A stretch of DNA of 64,000 nucleotides. Source: Ktedonobacter racemifer DSM 44963 (GTDB lineage: Bacteria; Chloroflexota; Ktedonobacteria; Ktedonobacterales; Ktedonobacteraceae). The notes below the pieces were generated by a model. The model was not told where the DNA came from and searched no databases. It saw nothing but the letters and a program-made list of their open reading frames with translations. The stretch covers positions 248,001 to 312,000 of the forward strand of contig NZ_ADVG01000003.1 in NCBI RefSeq assembly GCF_000178855.1. The letters run 5' to 3'. The position numbers and the translations under genes are program-made. Position 1 is the first letter of the stretch. Each line of letters opens with the position of its first letter. This document shows positions 32,579 through 42,315 of the stretch, piece by piece.

Positions 32579-34168
32579 TTAGTCCACGACAGGGGTGGCA
32601 ACGCGCAGGCGCATGCTAAAGCAACTGCCTTCACCCAGGCGACTCTCGACGGAGATCTCTCCACCCATCGCCTCAATCCACTCTTTACAGAGCGCAAGGC
32701 CCAGGCCCGCGCCTCCGCGTGTATGACTTCCAGTATGCGTTGCCTGGTAGAAACGCTCCCAGATATGAGGGATATCTTCAGCAGCAATCCCTTCGCCCGT
32801 ATCCTTTACCTGTAACACGACCCATTCCCTTTCTTGATAACCTGCGACCGCGATCATTCCGCCTGGAGGCGTGTGCCGTAACGCGTTATGAATAAGGTTA
32901 TGGAATGCCTGCTCCAGGCGCATGGCGTCACCCATGACTGACGGCAATTCGGGCGCAAGTTCTACGATCATCTCAATATGATTTGTCTGCCTCACTAGAG
33001 ACGCCCGTGCTTCAACAATACGCGACGCCAGGGAGAAAATATCTATGGATTCCTGGCGCAAGGTAAGTCGTTCGACCTCTTCACGCGAGAGGGTAAACAG
33101 ATCATCAACTTGAGTTTGCAGGTGCAATATCTCTTCCTCCATGACCTGGAGGTTGCGCTGTAAGGCTGGCATGGGTTGCTCTTGCCAGTGCCCAAGCGTG
33201 ATTTCAAGATAGCTACGCAACGTTGCTATTGGTGTACGCAACTCATGTGAGACGTTTGCCATGAGCTGACGCCGCTCTTGCAGTAGGTTTGTCACAGTAT
33301 CACGTTCCTGCTGTAGCTCTACTACGACCCGCCGCAAATCGTCCATAGTCTCCTCCAACGTCTCAGCCATCGCGTTGAAGTCACTTTGCAGTTGAGCAAC
33401 CTCATCTTCGCCCTCCACCTGGATGCGCATAGCATAGTTGCCTTGACGAAACGCCCCTGTAGCGATTGCCAGGGCTTTAAGACGAGGTTTGGTGCGCCGC
33501 ACGATGACGTAGGCAATGATAATTGAGAGCGGCAGCATCAGAAGTAAAACGCAACCGCCGAGCAGGGCCATACCTAATACTATCAGAATCACCAGCGATA
33601 GATCGGCTGTGACAATAGAGGCCCATAATATACCCGCAATTATAAATATGGCGATAAAAAACAACGCACCAGAGAGATGCGCATGCGTAAATGCCCAGAG
33701 CAGCCGCCTCCTCCGCAACTGGTTCCAGTTCAGCCAGAGCCGCATTCCTCCTCGCGTAACGACAAAGGCGCATAGATTACAAACGCTCGCGATGCCTACC
33801 GCCTGTTCTGCGGTAAACTTCCAATGCGTGGCAGGAGCCAATCCGCCACCCGGCAGTAGGTCTAGCGACCACGTAATCCCGCCAAAGACAAGGCTCCATA
33901 GTATTCCTGACCCGGCTTCGACCAGCATCCGCCCCCAATGTCTCTGCTTGAATAGTGGGAAGCGCAGCCCATAGAGGAACATGCATAATGGCCCCACTAT
34001 AAATAGGAAGAGCGAACGCAATACGGAAGGTGCGACCAGGACGGTCAGCACCACCAGTCCCGCCCAGACACACCCGGCCAGAAGTAACATTTCCAGCATC
34101 GCTCGCCAGTATCGTTCTGCCCATAAAGCCGCACGCTGCGAACGCCATAGAGATGTCATCAACTTCAT
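32579..34168 (-). CDS. Sensor histidine kinase
   Basis: A 529-residue membrane sensor. Several helices occupy residues 25-215, unusually many for a simple periplasmic-sensor kinase and consistent with an intramembrane sensor. A HAMP-like linker (about 215-275) leads to the H-box MANVSHELRTPIATLRSY, N-box HNLIHNALRHT, and G boxes KDTGEGIAAEDIP and GAGLGLALCKEW. Its ATG overlaps the response regulator stop by 4 bp. It ends an operon carrying an ABC exporter, so it probably senses the exported substrate or membrane stress. Confidence 0.9.
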   Translation of the reverse strand: MKLMTSLWRSQRAALWAERYWRAMLEMLLLAGCVWAGLVVLTVLVAPSVLRSLFLFIVGPLCMFLYGLRFPLFKQRHWGRMLVEAGSGILWSLVFGGITWSLDLLPGGGLAPATHWKFTAEQAVGIASVCNLCAFVVTRGGMRLWLNWNQLRRRRLLWAFTHAHLSGALFFIAIFIIAGILWASIVTADLSLVILIVLGMALLGGCVLLLMLPLSIIIAYVIVRRTKPRLKALAIATGAFRQGNYAMRIQVEGEDEVAQLQSDFNAMAETLEETMDDLRRVVVELQQERDTVTNLLQERRQLMANVSHELRTPIATLRSYLEITLGHWQEQPMPALQRNLQVMEEEILHLQTQVDDLFTLSREEVERLTLRQESIDIFSLASRIVEARASLVRQTNHIEMIVELAPELPSVMGDAMRLEQAFHNLIHNALRHTPPGGMIAVAGYQEREWVVLQVKDTGEGIAAEDIPHIWERFYQATHTGSHTRGGAGLGLALCKEWIEAMGGEISVESRLGEGSCFSMRLRVATPVVD

Positions 34169-34875
34169 GCTCCCTGCTTTCTGGCCCGCCAGCGATAGCC
34201 AATGCCCCAGACGGTCTCAATGCAGTCTCCCAGCATACCCAACTTCTGCCGCAAACGCTTGACCGTTGTATCAACTGCGCGCTCAGTCACATTAGCCTCG
34301 CTCTGCCAGACAAGATCCAGTAAGTATGGCCGGTGAAACGCGCGCCCTGGATTACGCAATAACAGGTGCAGGAGCGCAAACTCATTCGGACTGAGATCGA
34401 GCTCCACCCCTTCTAACATCGCCTGGTGTATCTCTAGATTCAAACTCAATCCTTCATATACCAGGACCTGGGCCGCCGCTAACGTACGATCGGCTCGCAA
34501 CATCTGCTCCAACAGCTCAGTGCGCCGCAGCATGGCGCGGACGCGTGCAAGCAACTCACGCATACTAAAAGGCTTGGTCAAATAGTCGTCTGCGCCAACT
34601 TCCAGGCCGATCACACGGTCAATCTCCTCGCTGCGCGCGGTCAGCATTAAGACTGGCGTTGGTGCCACCTGCCGCATGCGCCGCAAGACCTCCAGGCCAT
34701 CTAGTTCGGGGAGCATCCAATCCAGGATAACCAGGTCTGGTCGCTCTTTGTTGTGCATAGACAGGGCGCTCTTCCCATCGCCTACATGGAAGACCCAGTA
34801 ATCCTGCGCCTCCAACTCCTGTTTAATGGCCCGCGCCAATTCTGGCGCATCCTCTACCAGTAATATGCTTGTCAT
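34165..34875 (-). CDS. Response regulator, OmpR/PhoB family
   Basis: A 236-residue regulator. The receiver has VEDAPELA acidic residues, the phospho-acceptor Asp in LVILDWMLPELDG, MLTARS and YLTKPF with the conserved Lys. The winged helix follows with ERAVDTTVKRLRQKLG and VWGIGYRW. It is coupled by ATGA to the histidine kinase and follows three ABC genes. It likely activates this operon. Confidence 0.92.
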   Translation of the reverse strand: MTSILLVEDAPELARAIKQELEAQDYWVFHVGDGKSALSMHNKERPDLVILDWMLPELDGLEVLRRMRQVAPTPVLMLTARSEEIDRVIGLEVGADDYLTKPFSMRELLARVRAMLRRTELLEQMLRADRTLAAAQVLVYEGLSLNLEIHQAMLEGVELDLSPNEFALLHLLLRNPGRAFHRPYLLDLVWQSEANVTERAVDTTVKRLRQKLGMLGDCIETVWGIGYRWRARKQGA

Positions 34876-34911
34876 CGCCCCGATCCTTATAGCAAGATGC
34901 AGAAAATTGAC

Positions 34912-34935
34912 CGACGCGTGCTAAAGCACGCGTCG
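34912..34935. terminator. Small internal hairpin
   Basis: A perfect 11-bp stem (34912-34922 and 34925-34935) with an AA loop lies between the permease stop and the response regulator start. It may protect the upstream mRNA or reduce expression of the two-component genes. Confidence 0.45.
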
Positions 34936-34947
34936 TGCCATACGCCT

Positions 34948-35733
34948 CTATGATCTCCGTCCCTGTTGCCATCGCAAAAGCAACGGTAACAAAAGCATAA
35001 CCAGGAACGCGACACAGATCAAGAGCAGCATGCTTTCGATGCCCTGCAAGGTTGTAACTCCCTCGATACCTGGATTACAGACGCCCTCGTGCTTCGCAGC
35101 ATTAAAGAAAGCGGTACACATGTAGCTTCCAACTGGCGTCAGTGGCGTCTCACTAAGCGATGGGATACCAAAGCCAGGCAGCAGGTTGCCCCAGAACCAG
35201 TACCCGACAAAGAGAAACTGGTAGAGTGGCGTCCACATGAGCGCCGGACAGGCAAGCGAGAAGGATGCTATAAAGAAAATTCCGGGCAGGACAATGGTGG
35301 CAAAGGCCACCAGGGCGATGGGCAGACCCGCCAGTGTTTGCCAGCGCCCCAGCAAGTAGCCCACACCGACGCTGTAGACAATAATAACAGGCAGCAACGT
35401 TGCCAGCGTGCTCCCTATATATTTGCCAAACAAACGCATGGAGGAGGGGGAGCGATACGTCGTAAGCAGTTCGTCTACGCGTGTGCGCCGATCCCGCGAG
35501 AGACGGTCCGCCAGCAAAATGCCGACCGCGATAGCCAGGATCGAATGCATCTCCATCGTCCAGTAGACAATCGCCTCTCCCACTGATGAAGAGATTGGGC
35601 GTCCCCATGGCTGGTGAAACTGGCTTAGAATCAATCCCAACGCCAGGCAGGTAATCCAGATGGCAGGCCGACGCGCCTGCATACGAAACTCATAGCGTAG
35701 TGCTCCCAGGAAAACATCAAGCTGGTTCATCAT
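34948..35733 (-). CDS. ABC-2 type transporter permease
   Basis: A 261-residue membrane protein with six predicted helices starting with PAIWITCLALGLILS and ending with SMLLLICVAFLVMLLLPLLL. A cytoplasmic RDRRTRVDELLTT segment near residue 80 is the usual coupling region. The ATG at 35733 follows AAAGGA by about 6 bases. It is the second permease of the exporter, paired with the ATPase 27 bp upstream and the 240-residue protein beyond. Confidence 0.87.
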   Translation of the reverse strand: MMNQLDVFLGALRYEFRMQARRPAIWITCLALGLILSQFHQPWGRPISSSVGEAIVYWTMEMHSILAIAVGILLADRLSRDRRTRVDELLTTYRSPSSMRLFGKYIGSTLATLLPVIIVYSVGVGYLLGRWQTLAGLPIALVAFATIVLPGIFFIASFSLACPALMWTPLYQFLFVGYWFWGNLLPGFGIPSLSETPLTPVGSYMCTAFFNAAKHEGVCNPGIEGVTTLQGIESMLLLICVAFLVMLLLPLLLRWQQGRRS

Positions 35734-35760
35734 TTTCAATCCTTTGCTACAAACTTACTA

Positions 35761-36663
35761 CTACGCAGGTCTTCCCGCGACCAGGTCATCAGGGCGTTGC
35801 TCGCGCATCAGCCAGATATACCCATCCTCTAAGCTCGGTTCCACTGCAAGCGCGTTGGGAGCAGGAGCCTCCTCGCTTACAATGCGGTAGAGTACCAAAG
35901 GACCATTATGCAATGCCGAAACAACAGTCAGTGCCTTGTCTGGCCTCTCCCCTGTTGGTAGCGACATCTGCCATACCCGTCCCTGAGCTTGCTGAAGCAA
36001 CTGGGAGAGCGTTCCTTGAAACACGACGCGCCCGGCGCGCATCACAGCCAGGTTCTGGCAGGTTTGCGCGATATCCTCAACAATATGCGTCGAAAGCAAC
36101 ACCGTTCGCTGGCCGCCCAGATCCGAGAGCAAATTGCGAAAACGGATGCGCTCCTCAGGGTCAAGGCCCGCCGTTGGCTCGTCAACGATGATAAACTCTG
36201 GATTGTTTACCAGCGCCTGGGCAATGCCTACGCGGCGTTTCATACCACCAGAGTATGTCTTGAGCTTGCGGTTCGCGACATTGCTCAAGGCGACCATTTC
36301 CAATAGCTCCTCCACCTGTTGCCTGCGTGCCTGCCGATCAGGCACTCCTTTCAGGATTGCTACATAATCCAGAAACTCACGGGCTGAAAGGTCAGGATAC
36401 ATCCCCAGGTCCTGAGGTAGATAGCCCAGGGTACCCTTAATCTCGTCGCGTCCTCGTTCTGTTGTACCATCATAAGGGCCAACACGAATGCTGCCACTCG
36501 TTGGCCGCAGAATGCCAGCCAGGGTCCGCATCAAGGTTGTCTTGCCCGCGCCATTAGGTCCTAGCAGGCCAAACATACCACCAGGGATCGTCAAATGCAG
36601 GTTCTGTAATGCTTTTACGCCACCACGATACTCTTTATGTAGAGCAGAGATTTCGATGCGCAT
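35761..36663 (-). CDS. ABC exporter ATP-binding protein
   Basis: A 300-residue ATPase. Walker A GPNGAGKTTLMR, Q-loop YLPQDLGMYP, signature YSGGMKRRVGIAQAL, Walker B FIIVDEPTAGLDPEE and switch His in STHIVED are all intact. The C-terminal 80 residues form the extension seen in drug and peptide exporters. ATG 36663 follows AAGGAG by 8 bases. It energises the two flanking permeases. Confidence 0.93.
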   Translation of the reverse strand: MRIEISALHKEYRGGVKALQNLHLTIPGGMFGLLGPNGAGKTTLMRTLAGILRPTSGSIRVGPYDGTTERGRDEIKGTLGYLPQDLGMYPDLSAREFLDYVAILKGVPDRQARRQQVEELLEMVALSNVANRKLKTYSGGMKRRVGIAQALVNNPEFIIVDEPTAGLDPEERIRFRNLLSDLGGQRTVLLSTHIVEDIAQTCQNLAVMRAGRVVFQGTLSQLLQQAQGRVWQMSLPTGERPDKALTVVSALHNGPLVLYRIVSEEAPAPNALAVEPSLEDGYIWLMREQRPDDLVAGRPA

Positions 36664-36697
36664 AACCATAACTCCTTATAGAATTTCTTGTCCAATC

Positions 36698-37420
36698 TTA
36701 TTCTTCGCTCGCGCTCTCCATCAGCAGTGCTTCGGTATTGTGTAGAAGAAACCAGCCAACAATTAGCAGGATGAAAGCAGTAGCCGTGACCTCTCCACGA
36801 TTGAGCAACCAGAAATCAATCGTAGGAGCCAGCGTGGTTGGGAAGAGGAACAGAGGCTTCAGCCAATCAATAAAGATGAAGTAACCATAGAAGATGGCCT
36901 CGATAATCCAGAGACCGGCCAGGATGGCGCCGCTCGCCATGCGGCTACGTAGGAGTAAGGCCAGGCAGAGGCCAACAGCAGAGAACCACAGCAACGGTGC
37001 CAGCCAGGTACATTGTTCAGCGAGCACCTGGGGGATAACACCCCAGGTTCGCACCTGCACGGGAATGCGCCAATATTTCCAATGGTAGATGAAGGTGCTC
37101 GCCACAAGTGAGACAATTCCGACCCAGCCTATCACCATGCCCAGGCGCGCACTGACCGTGAAGCGATACTTGCGTGGCATCGTCAACTGCAACTCAACAG
37201 CCGGATCGTAGCTTACAAGCGAGGCGACGATAACACCCGCCGCCATAGGCAGTAACATCTCCAGGCCACCCGTGAAGATCTGCGCTATTCTAAGCGGCAG
37301 AACATGCATCAACGCCAACAAAAAACCTACTACAGCCAGGCCCACAACGATGAGCAATGGCGTCAAAAATGCCCAGCGCCCCACCAAGCGGAGTTCGTAA
37401 CGTAGTTGATCAAGTGCCAT
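36698..37420 (-). CDS. ABC exporter membrane subunit
   Basis: A 240-residue protein with six predicted helices (PLLIVVGLAVVGFLLALMHV first, ATAFILLIVGWFLLHN last). It lacks a strong family motif but its place at the head of the operon, with an ATPase and another permease following at gaps under 35 bp, indicates a transport subunit. GAGGAGGGAAG precedes ATG 37420. It is the first gene of the five-gene unit. Confidence 0.75.
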   Translation of the reverse strand: MALDQLRYELRLVGRWAFLTPLLIVVGLAVVGFLLALMHVLPLRIAQIFTGGLEMLLPMAAGVIVASLVSYDPAVELQLTMPRKYRFTVSARLGMVIGWVGIVSLVASTFIYHWKYWRIPVQVRTWGVIPQVLAEQCTWLAPLLWFSAVGLCLALLLRSRMASGAILAGLWIIEAIFYGYFIFIDWLKPLFLFPTTLAPTIDFWLLNRGEVTATAFILLIVGWFLLHNTEALLMESASEE

Positions 37421-37580
37421 ATCTTCCCTCCTCGTAACATGCCTGTTGCACTCATGCCCCAGCGCTTTTCACTAGCGTTCACGCATTCCCAACAAGCTTC
37501 ACTGTTAGAGTACAAGAAAGACATGGCACGAAAATCACATCTTTGTCGCAAAACTGTGACGAGGAAAAATTAAAAAAAGT

Positions 37581-37636
37581 GCTACTGGTGTACGCGCCTA
37601 CTTTCACTTCGGAAAGTAGGCGCGTACACCAGTAGC
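37581..37636. terminator. Perfect 25-bp hairpin upstream of the ABC operon
   Basis: Arms 37581-37605 and 37612-37636 pair exactly around ACTTCG. It lies 20 bp after the stop of the minus-strand kinase gene at 37657. On the minus strand the left side is followed by a T-run (complement of TAAAAAAAGT), so it is a good intrinsic terminator. Confidence 0.8.
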
Positions 37637-37656
37637 GCCGAGCAGTAGTACTGCCT

Positions 37657-38673
37657 CTAAAGCTGCTTCACCTCCCACTCGCGCAGGAGACGCAGGGTTC
37701 TCTGTATCATACGCTCAAAGCCCCTGGCCCCAGAAGAGGGCTGGAGCGAGGCCACAAGCGCGGTATGCCAGACCTCGCGGAGCGCGACAAACGCGGGAAT
37801 GCTCGCCAGGTCCACCTCAGCCAGTGGACGAACTTCGGTATAGCCCTTGAGGAAGGACTGCCAGAGTGTATCGTCGGGGTCCATGTTATAAAAGCCCTCG
37901 CACCAGCGTACCACAGCCAGATCATAGGCCCGCCAGCCCGGCGCGCAACAATCGAAATCAAAGAGGGTAATCGTACCGTCTTCGTCCATATGCTCATTCA
38001 GTATATGGCTATCCCCATGACAGACACCCCAGTCTAAGCCCTGTGCCGCAAGTTGCTGTATCAGCGCTCGCAGGCACTCCACCAGTTCCTCCAGATAAGC
38101 CCAATCACTGGCAGAACCAGTATAGAGCGGCTGAATCGTCTGAAGCGATTGATCAGCGAGGAGCGTGAGGTCCAGGGAAGCACGTTGCTGGGCGCTTGTA
38201 AACTCATTGGTGGCGTTATGCATAGCTCCCATCATACGACCATGCAGATAACTATCCCTGGCACCATGCCGGTCCAGCTCCACGCCCGGTGCGTACGTGA
38301 ATAACACTATCTGCCGTAGTCCCTCGGGTGCCTGGAGCGTACAGACAAAGCTGCCATCCCTCTGAGGCACAGGCATGGAGACTGGAATCCCCCTTTGGTC
38401 GAGATAGCGCACAACATCAATCTCATACAGCACATCCGAGAGCGAGCGCCAGCCCGCGCGATAGACACGCAAGATATACTTCGTCGTGCCTGACTGTACC
38501 AGATAGGTATCGTTGACACCACGAGTCAGGAAGAGGCAACTGACCTGCTCATCCAGGCCATACAGGGATAGCACCTCGGCAAGCAGGGCCTCCGGCGCGA
38601 GGATAGAATGCGTTACGGGGAAAGGAACACTAAAAGCTGGCCTATCCGCCAGCGTATCTAATATATGAGGCAT
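37657..38673 (-). CDS. Aminoglycoside phosphotransferase-fold kinase
   Basis: A 338-residue small-molecule kinase of the APH/choline-kinase group. The catalytic loop CHGDSHILNEH and metal site LFDFDCCAPGWRAYDLA are present; the ATP lysine is in KYILRVYRAG. It resembles homoserine kinase-like (ThrB2/stress) members, and the substrate could be an antibiotic or a metabolite. ATG 38673 follows GGAGAGA by 6-7 bases; the frame is open to 38709. A strong hairpin follows. Confidence 0.85.
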   Translation of the reverse strand: MPHILDTLADRPAFSVPFPVTHSILAPEALLAEVLSLYGLDEQVSCLFLTRGVNDTYLVQSGTTKYILRVYRAGWRSLSDVLYEIDVVRYLDQRGIPVSMPVPQRDGSFVCTLQAPEGLRQIVLFTYAPGVELDRHGARDSYLHGRMMGAMHNATNEFTSAQQRASLDLTLLADQSLQTIQPLYTGSASDWAYLEELVECLRALIQQLAAQGLDWGVCHGDSHILNEHMDEDGTITLFDFDCCAPGWRAYDLAVVRWCEGFYNMDPDDTLWQSFLKGYTEVRPLAEVDLASIPAFVALREVWHTALVASLQPSSGARGFERMIQRTLRLLREWEVKQL

Positions 38674-38768
38674 GATAGCTCTCTCCATCTTGTTGTAGAG
38701 TATATTCAACAGGATCGAAAGCTCTCGCCATCACGCCTCATCAATGAAGTATGTACACAACCTGTAGG

Positions 38769-38786
38769 GTCCATGCTTGCATGGAC
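38769..38786. repeat. Palindrome related to 18301-18346
   Basis: GTCCATGCTTGCATGGAC is an 8-bp-arm palindrome in the gap between the kinase and the next gene. Its arms match the core of the 46-bp palindrome at 18301. The rest of this gap shows no gene. Confidence 0.5.
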
Positions 38787-38963
38787 TAAAAAACGTACGG
38801 CGTGACAGGAGGCATTCGCATCAAAATGAGGGATATTATTGTGGTCTTCATAGGCACCTCCCCTGGACGCATCTGTCACGCCGTCCATGCGTAGATAGAG
38901 AACCGCTTGATGCAGAAGCGGGCTGACAAGATATTATTGTACCATGAAGAGAGCAGGTAGATA

Positions 38964-39458
38964 ATGGGAATGCAACATAAGTTCTGGCTTTTGAGAGAAG
39001 ATCAATACACATATACAGTATGGCAGGACCTGGCGTCTCAGTGTGACGCCCCTGTAAGTTTACATGAGGATATCTTGCGCTATTTCTTTGACTCTCTGCA
39101 ATGGATACCCACACTCAATCCCGCAAAGCCAGGGCTACCAACAGGCTATGGTCTGAACTGGTGGGGTCCAACCATAATTAATCAGACGGGTGGCTCAGTA
39201 TTTTATCGCGTGTGGAGCGCGTGGAGTCAACTTCTCTCATGCGGTCCAGAAAAGTTACGGCTACAAGGCGCTTTTACCTGGCAATGGCCCTTTCCTGAAT
39301 CAGAACATCTTTTAGAGGAAGACCAGATACATATCCTAGGGTGCTATGAAACGCTGGATATTAATCGAGACGAGCTGATAAGCATCTGCACTACCTTTGC
39401 GGGGTTTGGAGAACAGGCAGCAACAGGAGAATTCTTTATTCTTCATGAGGGCATCTAG
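38964..39458 (+). CDS. Uncharacterised protein
   Basis: A 164-residue soluble protein rich in Trp and acidic residues (FTWQWPFPESEHLLEED). No known domain was recognised and there is no signal peptide or membrane helix. The coding bias is coherent to the stop, and a long hairpin follows the end. AGCAGGTAG lies before ATG 38964. It is flanked by unrelated genes; an immunity or regulatory role would be only a guess. Confidence 0.65.
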   Translation: MGMQHKFWLLREDQYTYTVWQDLASQCDAPVSLHEDILRYFFDSLQWIPTLNPAKPGLPTGYGLNWWGPTIINQTGGSVFYRVWSAWSQLLSCGPEKLRLQGAFTWQWPFPESEHLLEEDQIHILGCYETLDINRDELISICTTFAGFGEQAATGEFFILHEGI

Positions 39459-39504
39459 CGCGGCATGGTCAGGCTGGCAGCAATTATGCTCCTATTAAAC
39501 GCTC

Positions 39505-39567
39505 AAACTCGAGGCACTGAGCGGTAAATGACATGAAATGCCATTTACCGCTCAGTGCCTCGAGTTT
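39505..39567 (+). terminator. Perfect 26-bp hairpin
   Basis: Arms 39505-39530 and 39542-39567 are exact complements with an 11-base loop. The 3' arm ends in TTT and continues TTGC. It starts 46 bp after the upstream stop and lies 150 bp before the oxidoreductase start. Confidence 0.7.
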
Positions 39568-39716
39568 TGCATTGTGCACTACATGCTGAGTGTACAATGT
39601 GTGTTATATTGTGGTATATATTTGTAAGTAGTATTTACAGCAGTAAGAGCGTGTAAGTACAAAGTTGCAGAATAATTCAAATCATATAGGAAGAAATAGC
39701 AGGAGGAAACCCCACA

Positions 39717-40721
39717 ATGAAAATTGTTCGTTTTGAGGAGTATGGTGGTCCGCTTGTTATTGTGGATGAACCTGAGCCTGAACTACAAAAAGGGCAGCTC
39801 CTCATAAAAATGTCTTATACCGCCATAAACATGCGCGATATAAATATTCGTGCTGGTTTATTCCGAAACTTTCCGCCGCCGATGGGCGTGACATCACACA
39901 TTCTTGGAAATGAAGGTTCTGGTATTGTTGTAGCATCAGCTGGCGAACAGGAGATCTACCCGCTTGGAACACCGGTCATCTTTCGTGAAGCCTATCATCT
40001 TCCGCATGGAGGAACGTGGCAGGAATATGTCGTCGCGACTCCTCAGGATGTTGTACTTCTTCCTGAAGGGAAGGATGTACGCCAGGCGGCGGCTTTGCGT
40101 ACTGCCTACCAATCTGCGTACCTCGCGCTTGAAATTGGAGGGTTTTCTTTCACTGATGCGTCAGAGCAGGTTGTGCTTGCGACAGCCGTTGGAAGTGGAA
40201 CGGGAAACGCCGCACTACAAATAGCACGCGCCTATGGGGCAAAGCAGGTGATTTCCACAGCGGGTAGCAGCGCGAAAGCAAACAAGGCACAAGAGCTAGG
40301 CTTCCATGAGGTAATCGATCTCTCCCGTGAAACGCTGGTGGAGGGCGTCAAGCGGCTCACGAATAGCGAAGGGACTGATGTAGCGCTGGATGTTTTGGGA
40401 GGCCCATATATTGCTCAGGCTCTTTCAACATTAAAAATAGGCAAAACTCTGGTCGTCATCGGCAATGCCGCAGGCGATTTTCAGATATCACTCTCCATCT
40501 TTGAGTTGATGGCGAAACGAAGAAGCATGCGCTCGTTAAATGTGATCCTGACTCCTCTTCCTGAACGAGCACATGCGCTGCAAGAAATTCTGCGACTCTG
40601 GCAAACAGACGCGATCACTCCTCTTGTCGATAGAGTGTTTCCCTTTACAGAAGTTGAAGAAGCACAACGTTACTATACAGACCATCGGCCCCTTGGCAAG
40701 GTGCTCCTTTCGTTTGAGTAG
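39717..40721 (+). CDS. MDR-superfamily oxidoreductase, quinone reductase-like
   Basis: A 334-residue zinc-free alcohol dehydrogenase/quinone oxidoreductase relative. The N-terminal catalytic fold has LGNEGSGIVV and HGGTWQEYV; the NAD(P)-binding turn is VVLATAVGSGTGNAALQIARAYGA. The zinc-binding cysteines of classic ADHs are absent. AGGAGG precedes ATG 39717. It probably uses NADPH to reduce an enone or quinone. Confidence 0.88.
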   Translation: MKIVRFEEYGGPLVIVDEPEPELQKGQLLIKMSYTAINMRDINIRAGLFRNFPPPMGVTSHILGNEGSGIVVASAGEQEIYPLGTPVIFREAYHLPHGGTWQEYVVATPQDVVLLPEGKDVRQAAALRTAYQSAYLALEIGGFSFTDASEQVVLATAVGSGTGNAALQIARAYGAKQVISTAGSSAKANKAQELGFHEVIDLSRETLVEGVKRLTNSEGTDVALDVLGGPYIAQALSTLKIGKTLVVIGNAAGDFQISLSIFELMAKRRSMRSLNVILTPLPERAHALQEILRLWQTDAITPLVDRVFPFTEVEEAQRYYTDHRPLGKVLLSFE

Positions 40722-40843
40722 AGGCATCCACGTCAAGAGGTGACACGGATCCACTACGTGGACTCAAAGTACTGTCCCTTTTCAGATAACGTGACTTTGC
40801 TGGTAGATGAGCCATGAGGAAATTTTTCCAGAAGGAGAATAGG

Positions 40844-41311
40844 ATGCCATTGAGCGAAGATATCCTTCAAAGATTGGAAACGCTGGAGTCAGAGAACATG
40901 ATCAGGAGGCTCATGGCCGACTACACCGAGGTACGAGACCGAAATATAGGTGAAGGCGATTATATCTCGAACCTCTTTACCCCTGATGGGATCTGGGAGG
41001 GAACCGGACAATTTGAAAAAACGCTTGGTCGTTTCGAGGGGCGTGAAGCGATCAGGCAGCGCTTTTCGCAAAAGCTTCCATTCGCGATACACTATCTGAC
41101 AAATGAATGCATAACGGTAAACGGTGAAACTGCGGTTGGGAAATGGAAATTGTGGCACCCCTCCACGATTCAGGGACGTGCTATGTGGGTTGCTGGACAC
41201 TATCACAATAACTTTATCCGTATAGACGAGGTGTGGAAATTCCGGCACCTACGTATCAGCGCTATTTTTGTCGCTCCTTACGAAGAAGGTTGGGCAAAGA
41301 TACCGGATTGA
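40844..41311 (+). CDS. SnoaL/NTF2-like protein
   Basis: A 155-residue alpha+beta barrel of the nuclear-transport-factor-2 superfamily. MIRRLMADYTEVRD opens the helix pair and LFTPDGIWEG, the strand. ATG 40844 follows AAGGAG; an upstream start at 40814 is possible. Members include polyketide cyclases and hydratases as well as proteins of unknown role. It lies 122 bp after the oxidoreductase and may form an operon with it. Confidence 0.82.
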   Translation: MPLSEDILQRLETLESENMIRRLMADYTEVRDRNIGEGDYISNLFTPDGIWEGTGQFEKTLGRFEGREAIRQRFSQKLPFAIHYLTNECITVNGETAVGKWKLWHPSTIQGRAMWVAGHYHNNFIRIDEVWKFRHLRISAIFVAPYEEGWAKIPD

Positions 41312-41353
41312 CCAGGCGACGACTAAAGGAATAGAACACGCAGCGAAACTGAA

Positions 41354-41408
41354 GCTGGTTGATACCAGGACGCATCCCTCTGGTGTCACCGTCCTGGTAT
41401 CAACCAGC
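41354..41408. terminator. Hairpin between convergent genes
   Basis: A perfect 19-bp stem (41354-41372 and 41390-41408) with a 17-base loop lies 43 bp after the SnoaL-like stop and 89 bp before the convergent hydrolase stop. Confidence 0.65.
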
Positions 41409-41496
41409 CCCAAAAGTAGCAATACTTCCCATGCACCCGTTCTCAGCTCGCTAAAAAGATGCAACAGAGCATGCGCACTGCGGGAGTGCAGGATTA

Positions 41497-42315
41497 TCAA
41501 GCGTGGCGCAAAAATGCCTGAACTGAAGCCATCGCCTCATTATATCTATCCCTATGAATGCAATGTCCAGCACCTTGTATATACGCAACCTCTCCGTTAT
41601 GCCAGAGGCTACTGGCTTCCTGCGCAATGTTAGGCGTGACAATGGCACCTGCTTCAGGATCGCCTGTAACCAGCAGAACCGGGCAGGCAATACGTGCCAA
41701 CACCTCACGCCAGGGAATATTTGCCTGCCAATGGTGAAATACCTCGGGGTTGAACTCAACCTTTGAATCTGCCCAGGGAGCAAGCTCAGCCTCACCCCAG
41801 TTGGGGTTGTCCTTTCTGGCCACGACCAGTCGCTCTTCTGGTGAAAGCGCTCTCAGATTCAGAATCCACTGCAACGTCTGCTGAAATCCGGGCGCTAGTT
41901 CATCATCGCGCTTTTCAGCCTGAGGCTCATCCCGAAAAGGCGGATCTTCCAACACAATAGCCCGCACACGTTCAGGAACCTGAGCGGCCAAAACAGCCGC
42001 AGTCATCGCACCCCTGGAATGACCAAATACATAGGGCTTTTGTAAGTCCAGCGCCTCAATAAAGGCCGCGACATCCTCCGCCAACACGCTATATGACAAA
42101 TTTTCCAGTGAGCCACCTGTACGCCCATGCCCGCGTGCATCAAGCATATAGACCACAAAATCCGCCTGCAGATCGCGTGCCACAGGCGTCCAGCAAAGTC
42201 CGTTGTCCATGACGCCATGCAAAAGAATAATGGCTGGTTTCGCTGTATCACCTGCACGATGATAGTGAATCGTCAGGCCATTGACCTGAACAAAATGCTC
42301 GGACCATTCTGTCAT
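41497..42315 (-). CDS. Alpha/beta hydrolase
   Basis: A 272-residue alpha/beta hydrolase. LLHGVMDNG is the oxyanion strand, GHSRGAMTAAVLA the nucleophile elbow with the catalytic Ser, and GAGHCIHRD the catalytic His. ATG 42315 follows AAAGGGTGACG; the frame is open upstream to 42561. Substrate is unknown. It is divergent from the ECF sigma gene across about 260 bp. Confidence 0.9.
   Translation of the reverse strand: MTEWSEHFVQVNGLTIHYHRAGDTAKPAIILLHGVMDNGLCWTPVARDLQADFVVYMLDARGHGRTGGSLENLSYSVLAEDVAAFIEALDLQKPYVFGHSRGAMTAAVLAAQVPERVRAIVLEDPPFRDEPQAEKRDDELAPGFQQTLQWILNLRALSPEERLVVARKDNPNWGEAELAPWADSKVEFNPEVFHHWQANIPWREVLARIACPVLLVTGDPEAGAIVTPNIAQEASSLWHNGEVAYIQGAGHCIHRDRYNEAMASVQAFLRHA

Noticed and set aside
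41268..41633. 121-codon plus-strand frame across a hairpin
   Set aside because: It crosses the SnoaL-like stop region, the terminator hairpin and the antisense of the hydrolase end.
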